Below, piece after piece: positions 31,967 through 44,700 of a stretch of 64,000 bases of DNA (positions are counted from its first letter, which is position 1; each line of letters opens with the position of its first letter). Source of the DNA: Tetragonia tetragonoides (Eukaryota > Streptophyta > Magnoliopsida > Caryophyllales > Aizoaceae); assembly GCA_038025085.1 (NCBI GenBank), contig CM076154.1:18016001-18080000 (forward strand), in the 5' to 3' direction. The position numbers were made by a program, and so were the translations under genes. Below the pieces are notes generated by a model. It did not search any database and was not told the DNA's origin. It worked only from the letters and a program-made list of their open reading frames with translations.

Positions 31967-33724
31967 CAATGGCTGTAAACAAGGAAAACGATTTTTAAAT
32001 TTAAGTAATTTCTGTACGTTAATGGTGTTATAATAATGTTGTTTAAGTAATTCATATGAATAATGATGACAATAAGAATTTCAGTTTTACAATTATTCTA
32101 ACCCTTCAAACTATTCACAGATGTGCTGATGTCATTTGGTGGAATGAATGAGTAATTCACAAAGTTTTCAAATCTTTTCGACTAGAAATTGAATATGGCG
32201 CATTTCCAAAATTTGAAAATTTTACATTTTGACATAAATATTTTAGAGGGAATTGAAATTGGCGCTCTTCTAAATGAAGATTCAAATTTTTAAATGCCTG
32301 GAGGGAAAACTTAGAAAAAATTTCAAACATAGAGTATTAACGGAACTCCGATGCTTCACACAATAATAAAAAACAAAATACAAAAAAATAAGAATAATAT
32401 ATGAAATGGTACAAGTTAATTTTATATTCAGTCCTAACCAAACAACAATAATTAATGTGTGTCTTTATTTAACTAGGATGATAAATGGAGTTGTCAATAT
32501 GAAAGTTTGTTATATGTTACATAAGAGTTTCCTAAAGTTTTAAATACATATAAAAAAGGGCATGCCATTAATTATATGATGAGCTCATGCTCCGGTGACA
32601 CTTTCGTATTCATCACTGTGGACTAAGACATTTTATATATTCCAAGACCTACTGATAATAATGAAATTTTTTGATTCTTTAAATACAAATTACTATATAA
32701 CTACACTTGTTGGATTATCTATCAATGACAATAATGAAATTACTATATGTCTATTAACAACCTACATATTAAGTTTCAAAATACTTAAGCTCTACATGTA
32801 TTACTTTGACAAAATACTTATAACATAATTAATTTTATTATTTTATCCATTCATAACCAATGTACCTTATGTTGGTAAATTTATGTGAATCTTAACCTAT
32901 GTGATCATTCAATGATGGTCAATAAAAGAATGAGCATATATTTTGTAATAGATAAATGTATATATAAACTTTGGATTTAGAATTTTACTTTATTTAAGCT
33001 ATATCTAAAGAGTATGGAAGAAATTAATATAATATTGGACTTATCCCAACAAACTAGATGAAACTTAGTAGAGTAATCTAACCATTTAATAAACTTAAAT
33101 AACTTAAATAGTTATTCCATTCAACAACGTTGAAAATATTGATTACTTTTTACATTAATCTTATCACAACCACAATATACGAGTGGATGAACTTACTACT
33201 TCCACACATTATATTTTTTCGTGGTAATTAATTTACAGCACTATAACCGGTGTTATATTTACCCCGAACCAATTTAACAATATTCATTGAATCTGTTAAT
33301 CACATTTTACTTTCTGCGCGTGTAAATCAAACACTTTGAAGAGGGAAGCGGGATCTACTTATAACATACAGAAGTGGAGTTAGGGCTTTCAACCCGAATG
33401 ATGGAGATCATAACCCGCTTAGAATTAGGGTCAAAATATTTTATTTAATAAAAAATACAATTACCAAAACAAGAAGGTTGATGATAACCGTATCTCAAGA
33501 ACAAACACATCCATGCCTGGGTAAGGTTCATCCATGGCAGATGACTGCTCATAACAATAATACAATTACCAAAATGAGTCTATTTTATAAATAAATAAAA
33601 AATAAAAACAAGAAGGTTGATGATGATGACGATTGTTGGGATGTAACTTAAGTGCAAACTCATCCATGGTTTTGTCTGTGGGCAAGGTTCATCAATGGAA
33701 GTCAGTTGCTGAACACCTCCATTA

Positions 33725-34080
33725 CAATTGATATTAATCATGTTCATAATCTAATTAGGTCAAATATTCTGGAAATTTATCGTTACAGCGATATTAATCA
33801 TGTTCATCATCTAATTAGGTCAAATTTATACATTCGAACGATGATTGCATCTGGAAATTTATTTAAAGATTCATTTGATAAAACATGGTTGAATGAATAT
33901 ATTTTTTACAACGTCATTAATCATGTTTAACACTGTTTATGATCTTATTTGGTCAGATTTATACATTGAACGATGATAATTGAATCTGAAACATTATTTA
34001 AACACTCAGTCGATAGAATATGGTTGAAAGAATTTATTTTTCACAGCAATATTAATCATGTTTATAATATATTTTGGTCA
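33725..34080. repeat. Diverged repeats with ATTAATCATGTT cores
   Basis: The core ATTAATCATGTT followed within 20 bp by TAATTTAGGTCA or TTATTTGGTCA occurs at about 33731, 33792, 33917 and 34051. Shared intervening blocks are TTTATACATT-GAACGATGAT and ATATGGTTGAA. A separate direct repeat AACAAGAAGGTTGATGAT occurs at about 33468 and 33608. Confidence 0.65.
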
Positions 34081-34169
34081 TAATTAATTTCCTATTAATT
34101 GTCATTTTCAATACATATTAAAAATAAATATATGTCATGTATATAGATGATAAGTATATTACTGCCATG

Positions 34170-34420
34170 AATCATGATGATGGTATGGTGAACGGAATGG
34201 TGAAAGGCATGCCATACATTATATTATTAATTTCCTATTTAGTTTGATTTGGCTTCCTTGATTTCGATTTTTAGTTATAGCAATTATGTGAGGTTAAATA
34301 TGGTTAGTTATTGGGTGAACACAATCCACCGTGTGGTCGATGCAATCAACGGTAGAGATTGATGTGGACGGCTAAGATTCGTTTTGCTATGGTGGCTACA
34401 TTTTGCTGGTAGCCACTATA
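34170..34420 (-). repeat. Unclassified repeat with terminal hairpin, right copy
   Basis: Reverse complement of this segment matches 1363-1612 in block order. The hairpin here is GTGGCTAC - 9 bases - GTAGCCAC (34393-34417). Confidence 0.5.
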
Positions 34421-34440
34421 TATTTTGTACTTATTTATTG

Positions 34441-35190
34441 GTTGGTAATGAATAATCAAGACAGACCAATAATAGAATGTCTTATTGTCAAAAAAATAGA
34501 ATGTTATCTATAAAACTTCACTTGCTGCTAGTCTGCCACAGTTAATTGGTGTGGAAAATTTTCAGAAGAACATTGTGAAGCAACTACACATTTTTCGCAG
34601 CTTGTGAAGAGTTTGTTAGGACTTATTTTCTATCCTTCTTGACTTGATAATATAGTCTGTAAATTACATTTTGCAGATGATAGTGGTGACTCTTAAGAGT
34701 GACCTTCCTAGGACAGACCTCAGAATGGATCCTTTAATGCAAATTTTGGATGCTATTTTACGATTTCATAGGTTTTTTTTTTTTGCTTGGGGACTGTGTT
34801 TTGACAGTTGCCAGTAGGTTGTATAGTCCTGTAGTAAGCTACGAGTATTAATTTGCTAGAAGACTTATCTAGATTTCCTAACTTTGTTCACAAAAAGGAA
34901 AAACAAATCGTCATATTCTCCATTTTTTCCAAGAAAAGAGAATATTACCAGAACAAACCATAGAAACCAAGACATTAGATGTATCATCCCTGTGCAAGAC
35001 AACTTTTTACAAGAACTTAATCCTTCGATGCAAACAGGAGAGATTAACTTCTTTCAGCTGCGATCAAAAAAAAAAAAAAAAAAGCTTCTTTCAGCCATGT
35101 CGCGCTCGATTTCTTCATGTGCCTTATCCCAACATAAAAGTTATATAAAGACTTCCTACTATATTTAACGAATTGGCCACATTACAATGT
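34441..35190. other. Intergenic region downstream of NIPA
   Basis: No gene seen. A run of 18 A at about 35066 is flanked by a 10-bp direct repeat CTTCTTTCAG (35048-35057 and 35085-35094). Confidence 0.45.
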
Positions 35191-35701
35191 CATTCTGGCC
35201 TTTCAACAAATACAAATGGGTGAGCAACCTTTGACAGATTGTACAGCGCTGGCAATTCACTACAAGTCTACAATCATTTGACCCGGCCACAGCAGCTGCG
35301 GTACCCCCTTCAGAATCCTACTGTTGGGTATTCCTCATTTTCTGCCCAGACAGTTCAGATACTGAATACGAATAAAATTTGAGATAAATCACAATCATTT
35401 AACCACAAAAATTACAATTACACTTGGGATTGTTCCGAGACAACAGGGACTACCAGCAGAGAAAGGAACAGTCACGTACTCACGTAAGGCGGTAGGCAGT
35501 AGGCGATAGGCAGTGAGAAGCAACACTATTCCATCGGAGGAATAATGATATGACACATTCTCCTTTTCTCCTTCCTGATTATGTATATCCCAAAAAATGA
35601 GCAGGGCAGAGGATGTACTCGAATCATATACAAGATGGTTGTTTTGTTTGCCCCCTCCCCAAATAAGTGTACTGTTTTGTGGAAATTGCAGAACTCGAGT
35701 A
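35190..35701 (-). other. Likely 3' untranslated region of NIPA
   Basis: Follows the TGA at 35702 on the minus strand; no coding content. Contains a GGCAGTAGGCGATAGGCAG-type short repeat on the plus strand near 35490. The exact polyadenylation site cannot be placed. Confidence 0.4.
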
Positions 35702-38700
35702 TCACGGTGATCTCATTGAATCCTGCCGTCTAAGGGGTATGCCCTCAGGGTCCTCAAATCCATTTTCTCCAGCATGCTTGCTCATTTTCACAGGCAAAGA
35801 ATTGGATAAGCCTGCAGCGAACTTCAGAATTCAGAAACTACAATAGAAAACAACATTTGTGCATTTGGATCTTGCAATCGGAGAGAAAGGAATAATGATT
35901 TTTTTTTTTCTAAAAATAACATGGTATCCTAGCTTTGCTTGACTAATCCCATGGACCCTAAAGTTAACGAAAAGTAAAACCTTCAGTGGCTGTGGCCCTA
36001 AGGGAACTCGAACCTGGAAGTGCTGGAACATTTGGAATAATGATAAAATTTGGTATCCACAAAAAATCACTTTATTTATATTCCAAAATCATAAACACAT
36101 AATTACGACCGTTCTTGTGCAAGGGAGGGGTCCTCTGCAGTGTTTTGTCGATGGAATGATACTATTTGACTAGCAGAGTATTATAAATGCAAAATACGCT
36201 TATGAGAGCTTTTATGGACTACGACTTAAATGAGATATGAACATTTTGATGCAATCCCTGCACTTGTGTATTTACAAATGCATATTCGGAGAGGAAGTCA
36301 AAGTTGCGAATTCTACTTAAAGGTTAGCAACAACCTTTCTCTCTTTCTCATATTCTGTTTTCCTTGTGACTTCAAAACTATTTTCTTCTCCATAAGGTTA
36401 AAATTTATTGAAAGAAGATAGATAAGCACAAGCAATATGCCACAAGCTGTCCTACTATCAGTGAATGTCTCTCTCGGGTTTTGTGTCTCCTCGAAGGGAG
36501 GAGATATGGAAAAAACCCAGTCAGCATCACAAAATTATCGCAATCCCCTCTTCGGTCATTATATAACCTTTCTACTGCCTGAGTTTAGCTCTCTTCAGAC
36601 TTGCCTTTATCAGTACTCATGTTTGGTACGTGCATCTTATTACTGTCAAGACCGCAGATTCAGTGCACGAGCCAGTTCTCAGTTAAGACTCAGGTGCAGT
36701 TTTCCTGCCCTCTTTCCTAGTCAGCCCTGTGGCTCATCAGCTCCACACCGGGTGCACTGGGCTCATCAGCTCTACTCTGGCAGTTGCACAAGACTTGTTG
36801 GCTCTAAATTGGCATTTTCTGGGCCAGTTTTCGTCAGACCTATTTTCTGGTCAAGGTTGATGAAGCCCCAAAGAAGAGGTTTCATGCTGCGTGTCATGGT
36901 ATTGGAGCTTGTTGCTATATATGGCAATATCAATTGACGAATTTAAGTTTGTAAGCTTAGATCTCAGACCTCCTTATAGGCTCCAAGACCAGAGGCCTTG
37001 TTTTCCAGCTTGACAGTTGGGTTCTCCATGTTCATCTTTGTTTGCTATCCTTTTAGGTCATTTGTGCTCAAGTATTAACATAGGCCACGTTGTTTATTGG
37101 GGAGATTCGGCTAGTTTTGTTGCAATTTTGAGGTATCTTTATTGGTTTCGATAAGAAAAAAAGGTAATATTAACAAGTGTCAAAGAAACAGCAAAACAGG
37201 ACCAGGTGTTCTCTAAACAAAGACCAAATACAAGTTGGCCCAATTCTTATCTGAGTAGTTCCAAAAAGAACCTGTTGCTCTAGACTATGAAGAAGCTAGA
37301 TAAGCAAATCTATCCGTAGAATAGGAGTACCAGACAAGACTGTCAGTCCTTTCAAGCCATTTCACCCATGACAGTGCCAACAAAGCATTATGCCACAGAG
37401 ATTACTTCTCCTTCCCCCTCCCAAAACCCACAGATGGTATCTGCAGGAACACCACAAAAGTAGATGAGCAAACCCAGGCTTCCCAAAACACACCGAACGA
37501 TTTACTCCAAAGACCCCACACTACATCGCATCTCCATTCTCCAGCAGTCAGCATAGTGGCCGAAAGGGCTTAAGAGAGCGGGGGTAGGCCGATAGTAAGA
37601 AATCGGAATGCAGCATTACATTGAAGGATCTCAAGGGTGGTTGAAGGGACATTTCTTTTCTTCTTTTGAGTTACTCGAGGAAAACATGTGGCAATGCCTC
37701 GGCACTGGCTGGTCTAATAAAGGATGCATATGTATGGGAGACAATAATGTTGCGACTGTCAGGGCTTCTGTGGTAGTTATTAGCTGGGGGTTTCCATGAA
37801 TTCGGTAGCTTACCTATGTGCTTCTTCGAGCTGTCTGGCTCCACATATTCTAAACAATTCCCTTTCCTATTTTGGGATCCACATGGAGTTGCCCTTCTCT
37901 AACTTCTTTTTCAATTTCTTCTCTTATTCCTTTTCTTGTCATATCAGCATAGGGTCATGGCTGATCTACCCTAGAGTTGAGTTATCCCGTTGCTTACTGC
38001 TTCTCTCACGAGAAGAAAAAGTGGCAAGTTGTCCTCTCAGTTTAAACTGGAAGCAAAAAGAAAAGATTGCCTAGTTTTTGAAATTTACAAAAATGAAAAA
38101 GGAACCATTCTAAAGCCCATCAACACTAACAGCTTATATTCTTTTTTCTCTCTTTCTTTTTACTTTTAACATCTCATTTTTAAATGGTTAGCACCAAGTC
38201 ATTCACATTTCACAGCTGCTATTCCTTACAAGGCACTATTAGGCATTAGCTACATGAGATGGTAGGGATACTGATTTAATGTTTGGCCTAGTTTCTACTA
38301 TTTTGTGTTTCTCATCCCACATCCTTCCTCCCCCTTCCCTCTCCTCTGCCACATTTTCCTTCTTAAGTGTTTCTAAGAAACCAAACGGAGCTTGAAATAG
38401 AAGCTCCAATGGAGCTTAGAAGGATGTTTCTTAGAATGTTCGGTTTTTTACTTCTAGCCCTATTTGGTTTTCTTAGGAACACTTTGGGAGGTTGTGTAGA
38501 GGAGGAAGGATGTGGTAGCAGAAACTCAAGTTCTCAGAAACTAGGCTATATGGCCCTTTCAGCTTCCAGAGAGCCATCACATCACATTGATCACAAAACT
38601 AGTGTTTCTGTTACATAATTTCCAAGCTGTGGTTAAAAGAATTGCAGTGCAGAAATGATATTAAAACTCTCATGAAACAAAAGGAAAGAGTAACATTGGA

Positions 38701-41700
38701 AAACATGAAAAGTTAAATCAAAGGAATAATTTCACAAAAGGAGAATGCAAGCAGAAACAGATGAAGGCAAATTATTCAACAGATTCCATGCACCTACATC
38801 AATACCAGAAATAACACAAATAATAAGAGAACTCATGCGGAAATGATTGATGAGCGTACCGTCAGACAAGTCCTTGGTTTTGTGAAGAAGGAAGGTCCCT
38901 GAGAGGATTGTCACAAACCCACACATTTCAGTCACAATCTGTGTAGGATTCTGCCTGTCCCAATCCTGCAAGTGAAATGGAGAATCCAAGTTGATAGTTG
39001 ATACCAAGACAATTCAAGAGCAGCCAAATATATACTGAAATGTCAGACACTACGCACTGAACCATGTAATTCTTCAGCTCTTAGGGGAGGCAATTTTTTT
39101 TGTTCTTCGTTAGCTTGCCAAAAGCGTTCAGTGGCAAATCAAATGACACATGAGCAACACATCATTCACCAATAAGATGAAAAACAACTAACAGGACATG
39201 TGAGAACAAGTTGAGGCAATGCCACAAATGTGCAAAGCTCTGCTCTTCATCAGCATTGGCTAATTTTCCCTACAGCAATTTACAATTGTATTGCAAAGCC
39301 GATATGCAATTTCAGTTCAGGCCCTTAAGTAGCCCCCTCATTCATGTACATTGCTTTTTTACCAGTCAGATTGTTTGTTCTTCATCACCATTCAATATTG
39401 CTATTCCATCATTTAACTTTGCTAGATGAAGTTATGCATTATACTCTTGCCACACAAATCATAGATCTTGTTTGCTTGATACAATAAATGAAAATCACAA
39501 GCATGTTTGGTACCTTAAACATGATCACACTAGCCAGTATTGTAAATGAGGTGAACATGACATAGTATATTGGGGATACGACCGCCGTGTTGAATGTGTC
39601 AAGAGCCTGCATGGAGTTCAAAGCAAAAACAATAAAAGACATCAACTACAGAAACAGAACCAAATCGAAGAAGAAAAACAGTTTTTATTTTTTAGGTTCT
39701 GCACAACAAATAAACACACATTTAAAACAACCTTTTTATTAGGGAATAGCTTTCAAGTTTAGGGGGGATTACTTCCACCATAATGACTGATGGAGGATTA
39801 CTAACATTTTTCACTAATTCACTCTATTTGCTGATGGAAATAAATGACAAGCCAAAAATAGAATCCATGCACTAACTCAGTAACTTCAACCAGAAGAATT
39901 TATGGGTACACATAATCAAGCAGCCTCATTTGCGTTAGGTAAGCAACAACACCTTTTGACAACGTACTCATATGGAAAATTGAATTCTTTGGACATATGG
40001 TTACAGCCACAGTTTTTCTTTTTATTTTTTATTATAATAGAAGAAACCCAGGAAACTAGCAACGGTTGTTGCTTCGAAAGGTTACAGTATCCACAATTTA
40101 TGACTCCATTAAATTCCATGAATTAATGGATCAAAGAAGACTTAGACAAACCCCCATGATGTACTGGACCTTTCTAAACTCTATGTTATTTTATTACAGT
40201 TTAAATAAAATGAGTCCTTCGAACCAAAGAAAAAAAATACGAGTACTCGTCCTTTGGAGTTTGGAGGGAAAGCGTTAGTGGAGCTTTTGAATTCTGAATA
40301 GTAAGCATGACCTATGGAACTTTTCATTTTTGGACAGAAAAGACGAAAGGGAAGAAGGTATTAGAATTTCCACTAACCTCCACATGCACCACTCTCTATC
40401 TCTTATGTTCACCAACTAAAGCTTCTACCATCAACAACTATTAAAATCTCTTTCAAGAACAACACAACATACACAAATGTTTATTTACATTAAATCAGAA
40501 GTCAAATTTCTGGAAAGAGGAAGGAGTTGGACCCAGCAAACTCCTCAGAGTCAATTTAGCAAATATCTCAAAAGGTAGGAGGGAAGATCTGGTTGGTTCA
40601 CAGCCAGAAGGATTCTATTTGGGTTGCTTGTGTCAGGAATTACTATTTGCACTCACATGATCTTTGGCATGTTAGAATATTTTATCTTAGTTTGTTGGGA
40701 CTCTCAACAAGCACATTCCCTCCTCACCAGCTGGGTAAAAGATGGGAAATTCTGCATTAGCTATGCTATAGTTCTCTGAGAGGAAATACTGGTAAACTAA
40801 GATGGCATAGGACTATCTTTGAGTCCCTATCCTTGCCAAGACACAGAATAACAGCATGGTTGGCAGCTCATAGAAGTCCGGCTACAGTAGACCTCCCAAA
40901 CGATAGGGACATGCAGTTAGACCCTCTTTGCAGACTTTGTCATGACACTTCTGAAACTGGAAGTCACTTTTTCTTCCAATGCAGGTTCTCAGCTGGAATT
41001 TGGACTGAGGTTTTGTAATGGTTGGGCAAAACTAGCGTCCCCCTGAGAATTAGACATGAGCTCAAATGGCTCAATACTCACTGTGGCAAGAAGAGTATTA
41101 CGCATAGAGCACGCTAAGATGATGTAAGAAGGATTTGCAAGAGAAGACCCCATTTCCTTTAGCCAAATTCATTTGGAAGTCGAGGCTCCCCTCAAAGTGA
41201 GGACTTTTAGGTGGAGTATGGCACTGGGTAAGGTGAATAATCATGGTACGATACAGTGGCAGAGGCGGGGTTGGTCTATTGTCCCGAATGTGTGTCTGCT
41301 TTGTAACCAGGTGTAACACCACGGAGTTTCTAACAAATAAATAAATAAAAATGAATACACTCGTGCCGAAATTTGGCAGAGTTCCGTTTGAAAGTAGACA
41401 TCCCAAGTTATCGATTTTATAGAAACACCCCGGATTTTCCTACTAAATAAATAAATAAAATCAATAAATATTTCACCAAAACAAATAACCAAATAAGTAT
41501 TTTATTCAAAAATGAATAATTAGCAGAGTATTACATATCATCCCCCTTAAAAGAAATTTTGTCCTTGAAACTTGAAGCAACAACAAATGCATGCAATGGT
41601 ACAAATCAAAATAAACATCACATTCCACCCCACCTAAGGAGGTTTCGTCCCCCAAACTAAGTACTAGTTTACAAGAAGCACGTAACTCATTCATGTCTAA

Positions 41701-44700
41701 GCTTCTCAGTCTAAAGACTAAACCACAAAATCAAATCAATACAATCAGGCGATAGAAGCAGGCGAGCAGAATAGCATTTATATGATTCACTTATTCCCTA
41801 ATTGCCACATTTTTGGCTCCCAAATCCAAATTCAAAATGAATAAGCACATTGTCATACAAGAATCATACATTCACAGTGCATCTTGGTTCACATCATTCA
41901 AGTGGCATCAACACCATAACTTTCTTTTTTTTATTTCCCAACTCAAATAAACAATACACCCATGTTCATTGCATTTTTCAATCATAAGGAACTCAAGTCA
42001 TATAAAGGACACCATAAGCAAAACCAACCAATTCTCATCATAGAATGAAATTCAATCACTCACAGCAAAAGATAATTAAGCACATCAGTACCCAAGAATG
42101 AGCACTTGCTATGTCAAGTAATTCAACATCAACATTACCCAAGTGCCTCCAAAGAGGCTCCCGCCTAGGCAGGGTAAGGGGGGGGGTCAGTTGTATGCAG
42201 CCTTACCCCTGCGAGAGTCTCAGAGAGAGGTTGTTTTCGTTTGACCTGTGATCCGAAGAGCGACGGTCATCGGCAACTTCACAATAAATAAGAAGGGCCG
42301 ACAGTTTTATGAGCCATTTTACTTCAGTCCACTCACGGCTTTACCATTTTCTTATTTATTTATTTTAGAGATCCTACTTCCTAATCTTGAATTAACAATT
42401 TCATCCTAAAGTCTATCAAAACGCTAGGATTAGAAGATCCTTTGGAAATAATGTTTATGCACTCGTGCTTCTGAAAGCCATCCCACCTTTGCTTGAGACA
42501 ACGGCCTATCACATTAAAGAAAATATCTGACATGTGAGCAATTATAGGTCAAAAAGATTGTAGATCACGTAACAAGTTATAGGGGGAATTTCAGTGAGTT
42601 ACCCTTGAGGTTTACCAAAACTACAGTGTGGTGCCTTAACATTCAAACATGTAACAATATTTGAGAGGTACCCTATTTAATGTGAACTTCATGTTTTCAG
42701 TCATTCGAAAGTTCAGATTTCCCAGTAGCTATGAATCCCCGAATTACCAGATGGGTATTAAAATATACCCCATCTTACCACATGAGTATTTATAAATACG
42801 CCGGTACCACTTGAGTATTAAAAAATGCAAAAAAGTGCAGATCCACCCACTATTAATTCTGGGGAAGGAATCTCCGACCAACATGAGATTTTTATTTTTT
42901 TTTAAGTTTAATTTTGCCTTTTACATTTCTTTCTTCCATTTTCTTATTTTATATTTTTCGCTCTCCTCTTATGCTTTCTTCCTAATCAATCTAGCATCCA
43001 TTGCTTCATCAGAGGGGAGTGGCCAAAAGTTAGGGCTAGAATTTAGAGTTTGAAAAGGAACTACATCATCTAGGAATTTGAGCCCACAGTTGAAGGGTTA
43101 TTTAGCTTTCTCTTGCTCGATTCATCATATTAAAATAAACAAGAAAAATCAATTGTCAATATCTTGGCAACTTATATATAACAAATCTGCATTTCCTATT
43201 AATGGCAGCAAGGTGGCGAGTGAACTTCACTAAATTGTCCACTTCAATTTGGCATTTTCGTCGCTTAAGCTATATCCCGTGCCATTCAGTGCGTTCAAAA
43301 CTTTCTGGGCATCTCTCTCTTCTACAATTACTAAATCTGTAGATGGTAGATGAAATTGGGGCTTGACATCTATGGAATGGGGGTGAGATAGTTAGCCCAT
43401 TGATAGGAAAAGGAACTAAAGGAAGCATTACAGGAGAGAGGAGAAGAGAAGGAGAAAAGGGGAGCAACCGAGCAAATATGGAAAAAGAGAAAAATTAGCG
43501 AATACTAATTTGGCATTTTTGCCGGAGATTCCCCTCCTGAAATGAATTATGGACGAATCTGCACTTTTTTGTATTTTTTAATACTTATATGGTACCGGCG
43601 TGTTTATATATACTCATGTGGTAATATGTGGTATTTTTTAATACCCAACTGGTAATTCGGGGAGCTATGAATGAAAGGTAAATATTTCTTCATTCAAAAC
43701 TGATGCAGCTTTGAAATTCATGAAGCAAATAATGCGGTGAAAACCACTGATCTTTTTCCCATTTTTATTCAATTTTTCAATCATCCGAACATTAAATTGT
43801 TTTTGCAAGAATCATTGTCATTTTGTTAACTAAGACTTCGCCTTTTAATTTCGGAAAATTCTCGGTAGAGCACCCACAGGTATTCTAATTATAGGTGACT
43901 CGAGGTTCCATATCTCAAAGATAACCTCTTTATAAATTTAATTACATTGAGGTGTCCTGCGGTCAATTCCGGCCAATAGAGTACGACATTGCACTAAATT
44001 GTTCGGTGAAAACACTATCAGCAATTTTCAGGACAAAAATACCCCTAAACATGTAAATTGACATTTATGCCTTATTTAGCGACACATTAAGGAAATTTTC
44101 AACCTCAAATAACAATGCCTATAATTATTGTGTATTAAAAAATAAAAAGAAAATATCAATAATAAAACACTAGTCTAGAAATAACAAGGGCTTTTAAGAC
44201 AAATCTCAATTTGGACGACCAAAAATATGTGTGCAGAAAGTATTTTTTAGAAAGATATTACCTCCGAGGTATTATAGAAACCTCAAGTCACCTTGCTATA
44301 ACTAGTCCATACCTTATGGGTACCTCACAGAAAAATTTTCCCAACGTAAAATATCTCAACATGAGAAAATTTGCCAAAGAAATTTTTGCTCCAAACAAAT
44401 CAGCCTTGAATGGATTATAATGATATAAACTTTTACCTGATGAAGAAAACATACATGGCAGCATCACAGAAAGAACAGAGTCTGAGGGCTTTATTATAGC
44501 ATACATCAAAAATTTTCCAACTAAACAAACATGACCAAAATACAGGATGGAAGAAGATTGGATTTAGCATGCAGGTTGGGTAAGAAAAACTGTATTGGAA
44601 AGTTTGAACATCATTGAAAAGGCAAATCCTCTAATGAAAGCAGGTTCTGCACCAAACACACCTGGAGGAAAAGGAATAGAAAATTTATACTTCTCACCTT

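Larger units (their letters stand above)
30200..34160. other. AT-rich intergenic DNA
   Basis: No gene supported. It contains the two repeat arrays listed separately and many short AT-driven open frames. Confidence 0.55.
39607..44697 (-). other. NIPA intron 6, transposon-filled
   Basis: 5.1-kb intron with a plus-strand LINE fragment, a TGTAACACC-starting retroelement-like repeat, a SINE-like unit and a MULE-type element, listed separately. The splice sites at both ends remain consensus. Confidence 0.8.

Noticed and set aside
34393..34417. Helitron 3' end
   Set aside because: A hairpin is present, but no CTRR follows at the proper distance and no rep/helicase gene is nearby.
36437..36937. 166-codon plus-strand frame in NIPA intron 8
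   Set aside because: No recognised domain, starts and ends inside a long intron in retroposon-like DNA; not strong enough to call a gene.
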